The notes: generated from the sequence alone by a model not told the origin. A stretch of 64,000 bases of DNA from an uncultured Deferribacterales bacterium (GCA_947853665.1 CANTXF010000008.1:18720-82719); one strand, 5' to 3'. Shown: positions 45,721 to 55,240, counted from the first letter of the stretch. Numbers and translations are program-made.

Positions 45721-46760
45721 CAGTAAACTTTCCCGTTCATGGCAAGGCCCACGGCTACATTATAAGCGTACCTGCCGGAAGCCTCCACGGTTTTTTCAAG
45801 CTCTTTAGACATATCCACCACCTTCCACGGGTCCAGATATTCGACCGGCACGGAAAACTTTTCGCTTAAAGCGTCCGTAAGCCCGAAAGTTTCGCAGGCT
45901 CCGCCGGAAAGCATTATTTTATACGGCGAACCGCCGCCTTTATACGAATATAATTTAAGGATTTTCTCCGCCTGAACCGCAAGGGGGCGGCAGAATTTAT
46001 CCATAAGGGCAATCCTTGCCGCCTCCGGGTCGGAGTGGGAGCCGGGGTCTTTCTTTACCCTTTCCGCCTCGTCCCTGCCAAGGCCCAGCTCCTCCATAAC
46101 TATATCCGTGCATTTTCTGCCGCCAAGGTCTATCTCGCCGGAAAAATCGAAAACGCCGTCGGAAAGCAGCACGGCGGCGGAACCTACATATCCTATATGA
46201 AGCAGCAGGCAGGTGCCCGTTTTAACCGGGCTTACCGCCCTGAAAAGCCTTGCCATGGACATGGCCTCCGGCTCTATCACCCTGGGTATCATTTTGGAGG
46301 ACTCTATGACGGACACTATATCCGTTACCGTGTCTTTTCTCGCTCCCACAACAAGCAGCTTTATATGGCGGTAACGCTCGCCCTCGCCCAATATTTCAAA
46401 ATCAAGGCTCATTTCCTCCGGGTCCAGACATACGTACTGGTCTATTATCCAGGGGAAGGTTTCGTTAAGCTCCGAGACGGACTCAGAGTACACGGAAAGC
46501 CTGCGGGCGAAAGTGGAAGGCCCTTTAAGGGCGGTGGCAACGTACTTCGAGGGAAAGCTCCCCTTTTCCGTTATGGTCTTTATACCCTGAACCAGCTCGC
46601 CGTAATCCGCCACCAGGCCGTTTTCCGTAGAATCGGCGTTAAGGCGGCAATCGCTTGCGGCAAGCAGGGTAAACCCCGTTTTCGTAGGCTCGATGGCCAC
46701 GGCTTTTATGGAATTGGCCCCGATATCGAGCCCGGTGTTCATTTCTCCGTTATGAGCCAT
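45720..46760 (-). CDS. PilM-like actin-fold ATPase
   Basis: The 346-aa protein starts MNTGLDIGANSIKAVAIEPT after a 6-aa leader and has the ASKHA phosphate motifs (LLLHIGYVGSAAVLLSDG, IMLSGGACETFGL) and a SHS2-like insert (YVATALKGPSTFARRL), as in PilM of type IV pili and FtsA-like proteins. PilM normally works with PilN, PilO and PilP; none is recognisable next door. It is the first gene of a four-gene operon ending in lpxB. Confidence 0.8.
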   Translation of the reverse strand: MAHNGEMNTGLDIGANSIKAVAIEPTKTGFTLLAASDCRLNADSTENGLVADYGELVQGIKTITEKGSFPSKYVATALKGPSTFARRLSVYSESVSELNETFPWIIDQYVCLDPEEMSLDFEILGEGERYRHIKLLVVGARKDTVTDIVSVIESSKMIPRVIEPEAMSMARLFRAVSPVKTGTCLLLHIGYVGSAAVLLSDGVFDFSGEIDLGGRKCTDIVMEELGLGRDEAERVKKDPGSHSDPEAARIALMDKFCRPLAVQAEKILKLYSYKGGGSPYKIMLSGGACETFGLTDALSEKFSVPVEYLDPWKVVDMSKELEKTVEASGRYAYNVAVGLAMNGKVY

Positions 46761-46856
46761 TACGCTCCCCGTATAATCCGTTTTGGCAATTTAACATAAC
46801 AGAAAGGGTTTATTCAAGGCGAAAAACCTTAAAAAAGAAATGCGAAAGGAAAGCCG

Positions 46857-47168
46857 CTATAAGGACAGCCTTCTGTAAAAGCAGGAGGTTTCGCCCGTAT
46901 GGCAGGCGGGGCCGGTCTGCTCGACTATATAAAGGAGGCAGTCTCCGTCGCAGTCAACGAAAACGCCGGTTATTTTCTGAACATGGCCGGAAGTCTCCCC
47001 TTTTTTCCACAGCCTGCCTCTTGAGCGGGAGAAATAATGGGCGTAGCCCGTTTCAAGGGTAAGCCTGACGGCTTCCCTGTCCGCGTAAGCCTGCATAAGG
47101 ACGGCGCGGCTTACGGCATCCTGAACCACCACGGGAACGAGCCCCGAACACTTTTCCCAATCTATCAA
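46857..47168 (-). CDS. hisI: Phosphoribosyl-AMP cyclohydrolase HisI
   Basis: HisI opens the purine ring of phosphoribosyl-AMP in histidine synthesis. The 103-aa protein is monofunctional (no HisE domain). The metal ligands are visible: FVDCDGDC (71-77) and CHTGETSC (89-96). [16 protein letters not shown] is the conserved substrate loop. It lies 68 bp downstream of the cytochrome c gene on the same strand. Confidence 0.95.
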   Translation of the reverse strand: MIDWEKCSGLVPVVVQDAVSRAVLMQAYADREAVRLTLETGYAHYFSRSRGRLWKKGETSGHVQKITGVFVDCDGDCLLYIVEQTGPACHTGETSCFYRRLSL

Positions 47169-47236
47169 CGGACAGCCTCCCTGCCAGTGAATTTTTTAAC
47201 GCGGCCCGGAGGATCGTCCTCCGGGGCGAAAAACAG

Positions 47237-47509
47237 TTATTTAATATTGGCGTTCAGATATTCGGCAACAGCTTTCTGCTCGCCGTCCGTTATCTGGAGA
47301 CCGGCGCTTTTCATCCTGTCTATGGTCTTCATCCAGTCCGCGACGGGATAGTTTTTGTGCCGTTTTACCAGATTGGGCGAATGGCAGGTGGAACATTTGC
47401 TCTGCCAGAGCTGCTTGCCGTCCGCCTCCGCAAAAGACAGGGCGGCGAAAGCCATAATAAAAAAACTAACAAATACGAGGGAGAAGCTCCCCCGGCGGCA
47501 TATCGACAT
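47237..47509 (-). CDS. Small periplasmic c-type cytochrome
   Basis: The 90-aa protein has an N-terminal signal peptide (cut near SFAEA) and a single haem motif CSTCH (39-43), with the distal methionine probably in DRMKSAGLQIT. The size is that of a soluble monohaem electron carrier. Its ATG, preceded by GGAGG, lies 44 bp inside the end of hypE, so its translation is coupled to hypE. Partner redox proteins are not evident. Confidence 0.88.
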   Translation of the reverse strand: MSICRRGSFSLVFVSFFIMAFAALSFAEADGKQLWQSKCSTCHSPNLVKRHKNYPVADWMKTIDRMKSAGLQITDGEQKAVAEYLNANIK

Positions 47510-48458
47510 ATCTTGTACCTCCGATTTTAGTCCTGAGCACTACCCGGCCGCTGTCCGTAACTGCTCCTATTACGGCGGCCCTTTCCCCGTAAGGGGTATT
47601 TGTAATACAATCCATAACCTTCGGGCAATCCTTTTCGGAAACGACGAGAACGGCCGCGCCCTCGTTGGCCACGCTTAACGGGTCGAAACCGAGGATCTCG
47701 CAAAGCTCCGCCACGTCCCTGCGGACGGGCAGGCTTTCTTCGTTTATATCGAAACCAAGCCCGCTTTTTTCCGAAATTTCGTTCAAAACAGCCGCAAGGC
47801 CGCCTCTCGTGGCGTCCCTGGCAAATTTTACGTCAAAGGCGTAGATCTTTTCAAGCATCCCGTTAAGCGGCGCGCAGTCCGAAGCGACGGAACCGCTGAA
47901 CCCCAGATCTCCCCTGGCAAGCATTACGGACATACCGTGCCGGGCGATGTCCGATGTTATAACGACTTTATCCCCGGCGGAAACCGCCGAATAGTCGTTC
48001 AGGTTCTTTATGACCCGGCCCAGCCCTGCCGTGTTCAATATAACGCCGTCGAGACCGCCGCGCTCCACAACCTTTGTATCACCGCAAACTATCTTTACGC
48101 CAGCCTCTTTTGCGGTCTCTGCGGCGGATATTATAATTTTTTCAAGATTGTCAAGAGGATAGCCCTCCGCCACAATCAGGGCGAAAGACAGGTACTCGGG
48201 TTTAGCGCCGCTTACAGCAAGGTCGTTCACCGTGCCGCACACGGCCAGCTTGCCGATATTTCCCCCGTCGAAAAATTCCGGCTTTACAACGAAAGAATCG
48301 GTGGTAAAGGCGGAGCGGGAGGATGTGTCCACATGAGCGGCGTCTGCCATGACGGATATTATATCGTTGGAAAAGTTTTTTATTATAACGTCCTTTATAA
48401 AGTCGGAGGTCTGCTTGCCGCCGCCTCCCAGAGACATTGTTACAAGTTTTTCTGACAT
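47466..48458 (-). CDS. hypE: Hydrogenase maturation factor HypE
   Basis: HypE dehydrates the carbamoyl group on its C-terminal cysteine to give the cyanide ligand of [NiFe] hydrogenases. The protein ends in ELLPRIC, with the terminal Cys needed, and has GDTKVVERGGLDGV and ARDATRGGLAAVLNEI motifs. A longer frame opens at 48626, but the ATG at 48458 gives the normal N-terminus MSEKLVTMSLGGGGKQT and 330 aa. It follows hypD by 26 bp. Confidence 0.95.
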   Translation of the reverse strand: MSEKLVTMSLGGGGKQTSDFIKDVIIKNFSNDIISVMADAAHVDTSSRSAFTTDSFVVKPEFFDGGNIGKLAVCGTVNDLAVSGAKPEYLSFALIVAEGYPLDNLEKIIISAAETAKEAGVKIVCGDTKVVERGGLDGVILNTAGLGRVIKNLNDYSAVSAGDKVVITSDIARHGMSVMLARGDLGFSGSVASDCAPLNGMLEKIYAFDVKFARDATRGGLAAVLNEISEKSGLGFDINEESLPVRRDVAELCEILGFDPLSVANEGAAVLVVSEKDCPKVMDCITNTPYGERAAVIGAVTDSGRVVLRTKIGGTRYVDMPPGELLPRIC

Positions 48459-48484
48459 CTGCGCTCCAACGGGCCGGCATGGCC

Positions 48485-49573
48485 CTAGCGTATAAATTTG
48501 TAATAAGCCGCGCAGGTGCCCTCGGAGGAAACCATACACGGGCCGACGGGCGTTTCCGCGGTGCAGGCCCTGCCGAAAAGCGGGCACTCGTCCGGACGTA
48601 TCTTGCCCGTAAGAACGGAGCCGCATTTACAGCCCTTTATCTCGTCTACGGGGCGGCTTTCAAGGCCGAACACCTTTTTTGCGTCCCAGGGGGCGTATTC
48701 GTCCCTGAAACGAAGCCCGCTGCCCATAAGCATACCAAGGCCCCGCCACGAAACTGTTTCCGGCAGAAAGACCTCATCCAGCATAGCCCTTGCGGCAGGG
48801 CTGCCGCCGTCGCTGACGACCCTTTTATATTTGTTTACTATTCTGAAATCCCCGGAGTTTACGCGGCGCACTATTTCAAGAACGGCGTCCAAAATTTCCA
48901 CAGGCTCGAACCCGGCCACAACAGCCGCCTTGCCGGAAGCCGCCACGCCCTCGTAAAGGGATATGCCCGTTACCGCCGTAACGTGGCCGGGGCAGAGAAA
49001 GCCGTCCAGCTTAAGCTCCGGGTCCTTTAAAAGGACACTTATAACCTCCGGCATGGTTTTGCACAGGGAAAGAACGGAAAGGTTTTTAAGGCCCTTTTCC
49101 ATAGCGGTTTTCGCCAGAAAGGCGATTGCAGGGGCCGTGGTCTCGAAGCCTACCCCGAGAAATACGAAATTTTTATCCGGCTCAGCCTCGGCGTGCTTCA
49201 AAGCGTCCAGAGGGGAGTACACCACCCTGACGTCCGCTCCGGCGGCCCTGGCGGAGGATAATGTGCGGCCGTCGCTACCGGGGATCTTCAGCAGGTCCCC
49301 GAAAGTCACGACGGAAGCGCCCTTGTCTATAATATCGAAAAAAAGGTCTATATCCCCCTGAGCGGTAACGCACACGGGGCACCCCGGCCCGGACACAAGC
49401 TCCACGTTTTCAGGCAGCAGGGAGCGTATGCCGTTCCTCGATATGGACATCGTATGAGTGCCGCATATCTCCATTATCTTGTACCGGCGTCCCGCGGAGG
49501 CCGCGGCTATTTCCCCGGCTAAGGAAAGGGCTATGCGGCCGTCCCTGAAAGGTTCATTTGGGTTCGTCGTCAT
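48485..49573 (-). CDS. hypD: Hydrogenase maturation factor HypD
   Basis: HypD is the Fe-S scaffold on which the Fe(CN)2CO unit is built with HypC. The 362-aa protein has MEICGTHTMSISRNGIRSLL, the GPGCPVCVT cysteine motif, GFETTAPAIAFL, and C-terminal cysteines (GCKCGSVLTGKI, CPLFGRACT). It overlaps the hypC end by 20 bp. Confidence 0.96.
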   Translation of the reverse strand: MTTNPNEPFRDGRIALSLAGEIAAASAGRRYKIMEICGTHTMSISRNGIRSLLPENVELVSGPGCPVCVTAQGDIDLFFDIIDKGASVVTFGDLLKIPGSDGRTLSSARAAGADVRVVYSPLDALKHAEAEPDKNFVFLGVGFETTAPAIAFLAKTAMEKGLKNLSVLSLCKTMPEVISVLLKDPELKLDGFLCPGHVTAVTGISLYEGVAASGKAAVVAGFEPVEILDAVLEIVRRVNSGDFRIVNKYKRVVSDGGSPAARAMLDEVFLPETVSWRGLGMLMGSGLRFRDEYAPWDAKKVFGLESRPVDEIKGCKCGSVLTGKIRPDECPLFGRACTAETPVGPCMVSSEGTCAAYYKFIR

Positions 49574-49787
49574 CGCTGGTTACTTCCAGTAGGAATTTTA
49601 AGGTCTCTTTGGCCTCGTCCTCGTCCATCTTGGCCATGGCGAAACCGGCGTGCACCATTACCCAGTCCCCCACGCCGACGGTATCGCCCAGAAATATGGT
49701 GGACACCTGGCGTTTAGTGCCCCCGACGTCCACCGTGGCGTCGTGAAGCTCCAGCCGTTCGATAAGCCCGGGAAATCCCAAACACAT
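49554..49787 (-). CDS. hypC: Hydrogenase maturation chaperone HypC
   Basis: The 77-aa protein starts with the invariant MCLGFPG, in which Cys2 binds the iron, and contains VGVGDWVMVHAGFAM, typical of HypC/HupF. It carries the Fe unit from HypD to the hydrogenase large subunit. hypC-hypD-hypE are in order with small overlaps. hypA, hypB, hypF and the hydrogenase itself are outside the window. Confidence 0.96.
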   Translation of the reverse strand: MCLGFPGLIERLELHDATVDVGGTKRQVSTIFLGDTVGVGDWVMVHAGFAMAKMDEDEAKETLKFLLEVTSDDDEPK

Positions 49788-49825
49788 AAATCACCTCACA
49801 TAGTTTCGGGAAAATAAAACAATCC

Positions 49826-50527
49826 CTATAAGGCGGACTCCGCCCGCCCTCCCCTGAAAAAAGACAGAAAACGCACGGCCAGAGCGAAAACCACGCCTGC
49901 GGCAAAGCCCCCCACGTGGGCCCACCAGGCAACGCCGCCGTCGCCGCCGGAAAGGTCGAAAAAAGCGCTGCCTATCTGTATGAGAAACCACAGCCCTATA
50001 AAAACAACGGCCGGTATGTTTACCACCGTAATAAAAATAATTATTATCACAAGGGTCTTTATCCGCGCGGACGGAAAAAACACAAGATAGGCTCCCATGA
50101 CCCCGGCCACTGCGCCGCTGGCCCCCACCATAGGATAGCCGGTGGTAGGAGAAAGCATAACGTATGTCATGGCCCCGATAATGCCCGAAGCCGCGTAAAA
50201 GGCGAAATAACGCCCGTGGCCCAGCCTGCACTCCACATTATCCCCGAAAATATACAGGAAATAAACGTTAAAAATAAGATGGAGCCAGCCCCCGTGTATA
50301 AACATATAAGTAAAGAAGGGATATACCTTTTCGTAAAAAGGCACCACGCCGGAAGGCATGCCCAGCTTGGCGGGGACTATGCCGTAATCTATAAAATACA
50401 CGGAGGAAAGGCCCTCCTTCCACATATAGACGAATATGGCCGCGTTGGACAGAATAAGAAGCCACGTAACGAAAGGAAAACGGCCCGAAGGCATAAGAGA
50501 TTTTATAGGGAACAAACGCCCCTCCAA
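49826..50527 (-). CDS. Rhomboid family intramembrane serine protease
   Basis: The 233-aa polytopic membrane protein has the catalytic serine in VGASGAVAGVMGAY (Ser137) and the partner histidine in WWAHVGGFAAG (His204). Loop 1 has the HGGWLHLIFNVYFL motif. Rhomboids cleave transmembrane helices of substrates, which cannot be predicted here. It lies 38 bp upstream of hypC and may start that transcription unit. Confidence 0.92.
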   Translation of the reverse strand: MEGRLFPIKSLMPSGRFPFVTWLLILSNAAIFVYMWKEGLSSVYFIDYGIVPAKLGMPSGVVPFYEKVYPFFTYMFIHGGWLHLIFNVYFLYIFGDNVECRLGHGRYFAFYAASGIIGAMTYVMLSPTTGYPMVGASGAVAGVMGAYLVFFPSARIKTLVIIIIFITVVNIPAVVFIGLWFLIQIGSAFFDLSGGDGGVAWWAHVGGFAAGVVFALAVRFLSFFRGGRAESAL

Positions 50528-50732
50528 AAAAAGATAACGGTTATATTATAATGTAATCGCATTAAAATCCAGCGGATTTTTAAAACGCCCTTCCCCCCTC
50601 ATAAGGCGGCTAAAAAACTTACCGCCGAAATAATTTGTGCCGCGAAAGGGAGTTTATGCTTTATCAGACAGTAAAATCGTGATAATAATATTGCTTTACG
50701 ATTATTTGAAAACCTGCCGGGAGCTTAAAAAA

Positions 50733-51725
50733 GTGATACGCAGAATAACGGCACTCCTTGCCGCCGCCATAGCCGCGGCATTAGTCTGGGGGTGCGAAAA
50801 AAAAGACGACGGAGCAAAAACCGTAGGCGTGGCCGTAATAATATCCCACCCGGCTCTCGATTCCATACGGGACGGGGTGGTGGACGAGCTGAAATCCACA
50901 GGAATGAAGCTGAATTTCGATATACAAAACGCCAACGGCGATATGAACACGGCCGCATCAATAGCCAATAAGTTCAAATACGACGCCGATATTTCCATAG
51001 GCATAGCCACGCCCATAGCCGTGGCCCTGGCAAACGCCATAAAAGATAAGCCGGTGGTATTTTCCACGGTAAACGACCCGGTAAGCGCAGGATTAGTCGA
51101 AACTATGGACAGAGGCTATAAAAACGTCACGGGCCTTTCGGACGCCATACCCATAAAAACACACCTTGAGGAATTCGTTAAAATTTACCCGATAAAACGC
51201 CTCGGGTTCGTGTATTCCAATTCGGAAAGCAACGCCGTGGGCATGGCGGCCCAGACGAAAGCCGTCTGTGAGGAAATGGGCATAGAATTCGTGCCGGCAC
51301 CCATAACGAACCCGGCGGAAGTTAAGCAGGCGGCCGAAAGCATAGCGGGCCGGGTGGACGCCTTTTACGCCGTTACGGACAACACTCTTTTTTCCGGCCT
51401 TAATTCCCTTCTCTCAACGGCGAAAGCAAACAGGATACCCGTGTTCGGAGCGGATACGACGGCGGCGGAAAACGGGGGCGTGCTTTTCGCCATAGGCTTC
51501 GACTACTATAAGGCGGGCAGGCTGACGGGCAGAATAGCCGCCGACATACTCAAAGGCAAAAAGCCGGAGGATATACCCGTAGCCACAATGAAATACCCGG
51601 AAAACTCGGAAACCCTTATAGACCTGGACACGGCGGAATATCTGGGAATAGCGGTGCCGGAAAATTTAATAAAAAACGCCGATATGATAATAAAAAACGG
51701 TAAATTAACGAAATCGGAGAGATAA
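50733..51725 (+). CDS. ABC transporter substrate-binding lipoprotein 1 (TrpX/COG2984-type)
   Basis: The 330-aa protein has a lipoprotein signal peptide with lipobox LVWGC, and segments VGVAVIISHPALDSIRDGVVDE and FDIQNANGDMNTAASIANKF typical of the TrpX-like substrate-binding family. A longer frame begins at 50637, but the GTG at 50733 has GGGAGC upstream and makes a proper signal peptide, so I use it. Members of the family import tryptophan or other small molecules; the ligand here is unknown. It is followed immediately by a paralogue. Confidence 0.88.
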   Translation: MIRRITALLAAAIAAALVWGCEKKDDGAKTVGVAVIISHPALDSIRDGVVDELKSTGMKLNFDIQNANGDMNTAASIANKFKYDADISIGIATPIAVALANAIKDKPVVFSTVNDPVSAGLVETMDRGYKNVTGLSDAIPIKTHLEEFVKIYPIKRLGFVYSNSESNAVGMAAQTKAVCEEMGIEFVPAPITNPAEVKQAAESIAGRVDAFYAVTDNTLFSGLNSLLSTAKANRIPVFGADTTAAENGGVLFAIGFDYYKAGRLTGRIAADILKGKKPEDIPVATMKYPENSETLIDLDTAEYLGIAVPENLIKNADMIIKNGKLTKSER

Positions 51726-52730
51726 ATGAAAAAACTGACAGCGGCCCTTCTCATAGGGGCCACGGCCCTGCTCGCCCAAGGGTGCGGAAAGAAGAAGGAA
51801 GCGGGAGTGCCCGTTATAGGGATAGCGAAGGTTACTTCCCACCCGTCCCTTGACGCCACGGAAAAAGGCATAACGGACTTTCTGGCGGAAAAAGGCGTAA
51901 AAGCCGCGTACGATTTCCAGAACGCCAACGGCGATATTAACACGGCCGCTTCCATCGCCGCGAAATTCAAGGCGGACGGAGCCGATATAGCGGTAGGCAT
52001 AGGAACCCCGGTGGCCGTGGCTCTTGCAAGCGCCTACTCCGATAAGCCAGTAATATTTTCCGCCATAACGGACCCTGTGTCCGCCCATCTTGTGGAAACC
52101 GCGGAGCAGGGATATAAAAACGTGACCGGAGCCGTGGACACTATACCGATAAGAGAGCAGATAACGGAATTCAGAAAGGTTTATCCCTTTAAAAAGCTGG
52201 GCTTTATATACACAAGCTCCGAAAGCAACTCCGTAAGCATGGCCGCGACCGCAAAAAAAGCGTGCGAAGAGCTGGGCATAGAGTTTATACCCGCCACCAT
52301 AACAAACTCGTCAGAGATAAAGCAGGCGGCGGAAAGCCTTGCAGGCCGGGTGGACGCCTTTTACGTGGTAAACGACAACGCCCTCGTCGCGGGAGTAAAC
52401 TCCCTGACTGCTACGGCGGCGGCTAATAAGATCCCCGTGTTCAGCGGAGATATTACGTCCTCCCTGGACGGCGGGGCTATTTACGTTCTGGGCTTCGATT
52501 ACTACAACCTTGGCAGGGCCACGGGAGAAATAATAATGGAAGTCCTCTCCGGCAAAAGCCCGGCGGAAATCCCCGTGTACGCCCTGACCGACCCTAAGGA
52601 CTATAAAATGCTGCTCGACCTGGACGCGGCGAAACGCCTGGGAATAAATATCCCCGACGAGCTTAAAGCCAAAGCGGACTATATATACGAAAACGGTTCC
52701 CTGCGCCAGCGGGAAAAAAGCGCCGAATAA
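51726..52730 (+). CDS. ABC transporter substrate-binding lipoprotein 2 (paralogue)
   Basis: The 334-aa protein is collinear with the upstream gene (VTSHPSLDATEKGITDFLAE, FQNANGDINTAASIAAKFKA, FDYYNLGRATGEI) and has its own signal peptide with lipobox LAQGC. The ATG directly follows the stop of the first gene. The tandem pair is a duplication; divergence in the binding cleft may give different ligands. It precedes the permease by 15 bp. Confidence 0.9.
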   Translation: MKKLTAALLIGATALLAQGCGKKKEAGVPVIGIAKVTSHPSLDATEKGITDFLAEKGVKAAYDFQNANGDINTAASIAAKFKADGADIAVGIGTPVAVALASAYSDKPVIFSAITDPVSAHLVETAEQGYKNVTGAVDTIPIREQITEFRKVYPFKKLGFIYTSSESNSVSMAATAKKACEELGIEFIPATITNSSEIKQAAESLAGRVDAFYVVNDNALVAGVNSLTATAAANKIPVFSGDITSSLDGGAIYVLGFDYYNLGRATGEIIMEVLSGKSPAEIPVYALTDPKDYKMLLDLDAAKRLGINIPDELKAKADYIYENGSLRQREKSAE

Positions 52731-52745
52731 ACGGAGCAGGGGAGA

Positions 52746-53627
52746 ATGATACAGGCGGTATTTATCGAAGGACTTATTTACGGGATAATGGTGCTGGGGG
52801 TTTTTATAACTTTCAGGATACTGGATTTTCCCGACCTGACGGTAGACGGCTCCTTCCCTATGGGAGCCGCCGTTATGGCGGTGTGCCTAGTAAGCGGGAT
52901 AGCGCCGTTATGGGGCCTGTCGCTGGCCCTGCTGTGCGGAGCCGCGGCGGGCGCGGTAACGGCCCTGCTTCACACCGGGCTGAAAATCCCCAACCTGCTG
53001 GCGGGGATACTGACTATGACCATGCTCTATTCCGTAAACCTGCGCATAATGGGAAATAAATCCAACATTTCCCTTATTAAGACCGATAGCGTAGTAAAGA
53101 ATGTGGAAAAACTGTTTCCCGGGCTGCCGGACGGAGCGGCCGCCCTTATACTCTTTATAATAATAGTCCTCGCCATAAAACTGCTTCTCGACCTTTTCTT
53201 CCACACGGACATGGGCCTCGCCCTGGGAGCTTTAGGCTCAAACGAGCAGATGATAATATCCCAGGGCATGAACCCCAACCATCTGAAAATAATAGGCGTA
53301 AGCCTTTCAAACGCTTTAGTGGCGTTAAGCGGGGCCTTCGCCGCCCAGTATATGGGATACGCGGACGTAAATCTGGGCCAGGGCATAGTGGTGGCGGGGC
53401 TGGCTTCCGTAATGATAGGCGAGTTCCTTATCAAATCCAACAACATAATGGCCCTTACCGCAAGGGTGATACTTGGCTCGATAGCATACAAGGCGGTAAT
53501 GTACGCCGGGCGCAAATACGGCTATTACGTGGGCCTGACGCCCAACGACCTGAAGCTGATAACGGGCGTTCTCATAATATTTCTTATCGCGTTGAGCGGC
53601 TTTAAGAAGCGGGGCAAAAATGCTTAA
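52746..53627 (+). CDS. ABC transporter permease (COG4120-type)
   Basis: The 293-aa protein has about eight hydrophobic segments and belongs to the branched-chain-amino-acid-like permease superfamily, with FRILDFPDLTVDGSFPMGAA and VSLSNALVALSGAFAAQY, which characterise the TrpY-like group. A single permease protein with a separate ATPase is the rule in this family. Its end overlaps the ATPase start by 8 bp. Confidence 0.9.
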   Translation: MIQAVFIEGLIYGIMVLGVFITFRILDFPDLTVDGSFPMGAAVMAVCLVSGIAPLWGLSLALLCGAAAGAVTALLHTGLKIPNLLAGILTMTMLYSVNLRIMGNKSNISLIKTDSVVKNVEKLFPGLPDGAAALILFIIIVLAIKLLLDLFFHTDMGLALGALGSNEQMIISQGMNPNHLKIIGVSLSNALVALSGAFAAQYMGYADVNLGQGIVVAGLASVMIGEFLIKSNNIMALTARVILGSIAYKAVMYAGRKYGYYVGLTPNDLKLITGVLIIFLIALSGFKKRGKNA

Positions 53628-54411
53628 ACTGGAAAAAATATCCAAAACCTATTCCCCCGGCACGGTCAACGAAAAGCGCGTGCTGAACGGCATATCCCTG
53701 GACGTGAAAAACGGGGATTTCATAACGATAATAGGCTCCAACGGAGCGGGCAAATCCACGCTTTTTAACGTGATAGCAGGCTCCGCCGCACCTTCGTCCG
53801 GCAAAATAATATTCGAAGGCAGAGACGTTACGAAAACGCCGGAATATATAAGAGCCCGCTCTATGGGACGCATATTTCAGAACCCGCTTTTAGGCACCAG
53901 CGGCAATATGTCGCTGGAGGACAATATGACGATATGCCGGAAAAAGGGCTTTAAATCGCTGAAAATAAGCCTTAACGACAAACTGCGGGAGCAATTCCGC
54001 GCGGAGCTTTCAAGGCTTAACATGGGCCTTGAAAACCGGCTTAAAGACAACGTGGAGCTTTTATCCGGCGGACAGAGACAGGCCCTTACCCTGCTTATGA
54101 CGGCAATGTCAAGGCCCAGGCTGGTGCTGCTGGACGAGCATACGGCCGCCCTCGACCCGGATAACTCCAACAGAGTGATGGATTTGACGCTCCAGCTTCG
54201 GGAGGAATACTCCCTTACCATGATGATGGTGACCCACAACATGAATCACGCTATAAAATACGGCAACAGGCTTCTGATGATGGACGCGGGGGATATAATA
54301 TTCGACGTGTCCGGAGATGAAAAAAAGAACCTGACAATGGAAACCCTTATGGAAAAATTCCGCTCCATAAGGAAAGACAGGATTGCAGACGACAGGCTGC
54401 TTCTGGCGTAA
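53620..54411 (+). CDS. ABC transporter ATP-binding protein (COG1101-type)
   Basis: The 263-aa ATPase has Walker A GSNGAGKST (39-47), the Q-loop region FQNPLLGTSGN, the signature LLSGGQRQ and Walker B LVLLDEHTA, followed by the H-loop VTHNMNHA. It would energise the import system encoded by the three genes upstream. Confidence 0.94.
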   Translation: MLKLEKISKTYSPGTVNEKRVLNGISLDVKNGDFITIIGSNGAGKSTLFNVIAGSAAPSSGKIIFEGRDVTKTPEYIRARSMGRIFQNPLLGTSGNMSLEDNMTICRKKGFKSLKISLNDKLREQFRAELSRLNMGLENRLKDNVELLSGGQRQALTLLMTAMSRPRLVLLDEHTAALDPDNSNRVMDLTLQLREEYSLTMMMVTHNMNHAIKYGNRLLMMDAGDIIFDVSGDEKKNLTMETLMEKFRSIRKDRIADDRLLLA

Positions 54412-54428
54412 AATGAGGATATGACCAG

Positions 54429-55091
54429 GTGTTTTCCGATTTTTTTAACGGATTTCTTATAGAATGCGCCCTGATAATGGCCGTGGGCCTGCAAAACGCA
54501 TTTATACTCCGCCAGGGCATAAGGCGGGAATATACTGCCGCAGCCGTGCTTGCCTGCACATTCTGCGAGTGCGCTCTCGTATCGGTAGGGATAGCCGGTA
54601 TGGGAGCCATACTGACCTCCCGCCCTGCGCTTATAAATATAATAACCCTGCTTGGAATATGCTTTCTTATATTCTACGCTTTAAAATCGGTATACACGGC
54701 GTTTAAATCCGACGAAGCTCTGGATTTCCGCAGCGCGGACGCAAAATCGAAAACCGCGCGGCAGGTAATAATATCCGCCGTGGCCTTTTCGTGGCTTAAC
54801 CCACACGTAATACTCGATACGACCCTTATGGGAGCGTTTTCAACAAAATATTATCCACACCAGTGGATATTCGGCCTGGGAGTGTTCTCGGCCGCTTTTC
54901 TGTGGTTCTGCTTTCTGGGTATTTTAGGCCAGGCGCTGGCCAAACCGCTGAACAACCCTAAAACGTGGCGGGTCATAAACCTGTGCATAGCGCTTTTATG
55001 CGCATATATGGCATACAGCTTCATAGCGGACTTTAACGAGCCCCACGACGAACACCACGGAATAGAAATGCTGGAAACGCACGGGCATTAA
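54429..55091 (+). CDS. LysE/ArgO family amino acid exporter
   Basis: The 220-aa membrane protein has LysE-type features: VGLQNAFILRQGIRREY in the first loop, FSWLNPHVILDTTLMGAF in the centre, and about six membrane helices. The best match is ArgO (arginine export), although the C-terminal histidine-rich tail (EPHDEHHGIEMLETHGH) is unusual. The start is GTG at 54429. It follows the ABC ATPase by 17 bp and may be in the same operon. Confidence 0.9.
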   Translation: MFSDFFNGFLIECALIMAVGLQNAFILRQGIRREYTAAAVLACTFCECALVSVGIAGMGAILTSRPALINIITLLGICFLIFYALKSVYTAFKSDEALDFRSADAKSKTARQVIISAVAFSWLNPHVILDTTLMGAFSTKYYPHQWIFGLGVFSAAFLWFCFLGILGQALAKPLNNPKTWRVINLCIALLCAYMAYSFIADFNEPHDEHHGIEMLETHGH

Positions 55092-55240
55092 CGCAGATAA
55101 CTATTTGAGATAATTATAATATCAGTTCCGTAACATCAAAAATATTAACTGAATCAACGAAAAAAGGGCCTCTCAATATGGTCGGCTAATTTTATGGTAA
55201 ACTCGGAATAAACGCATCCACATAAAATAAGGCAGATGAT

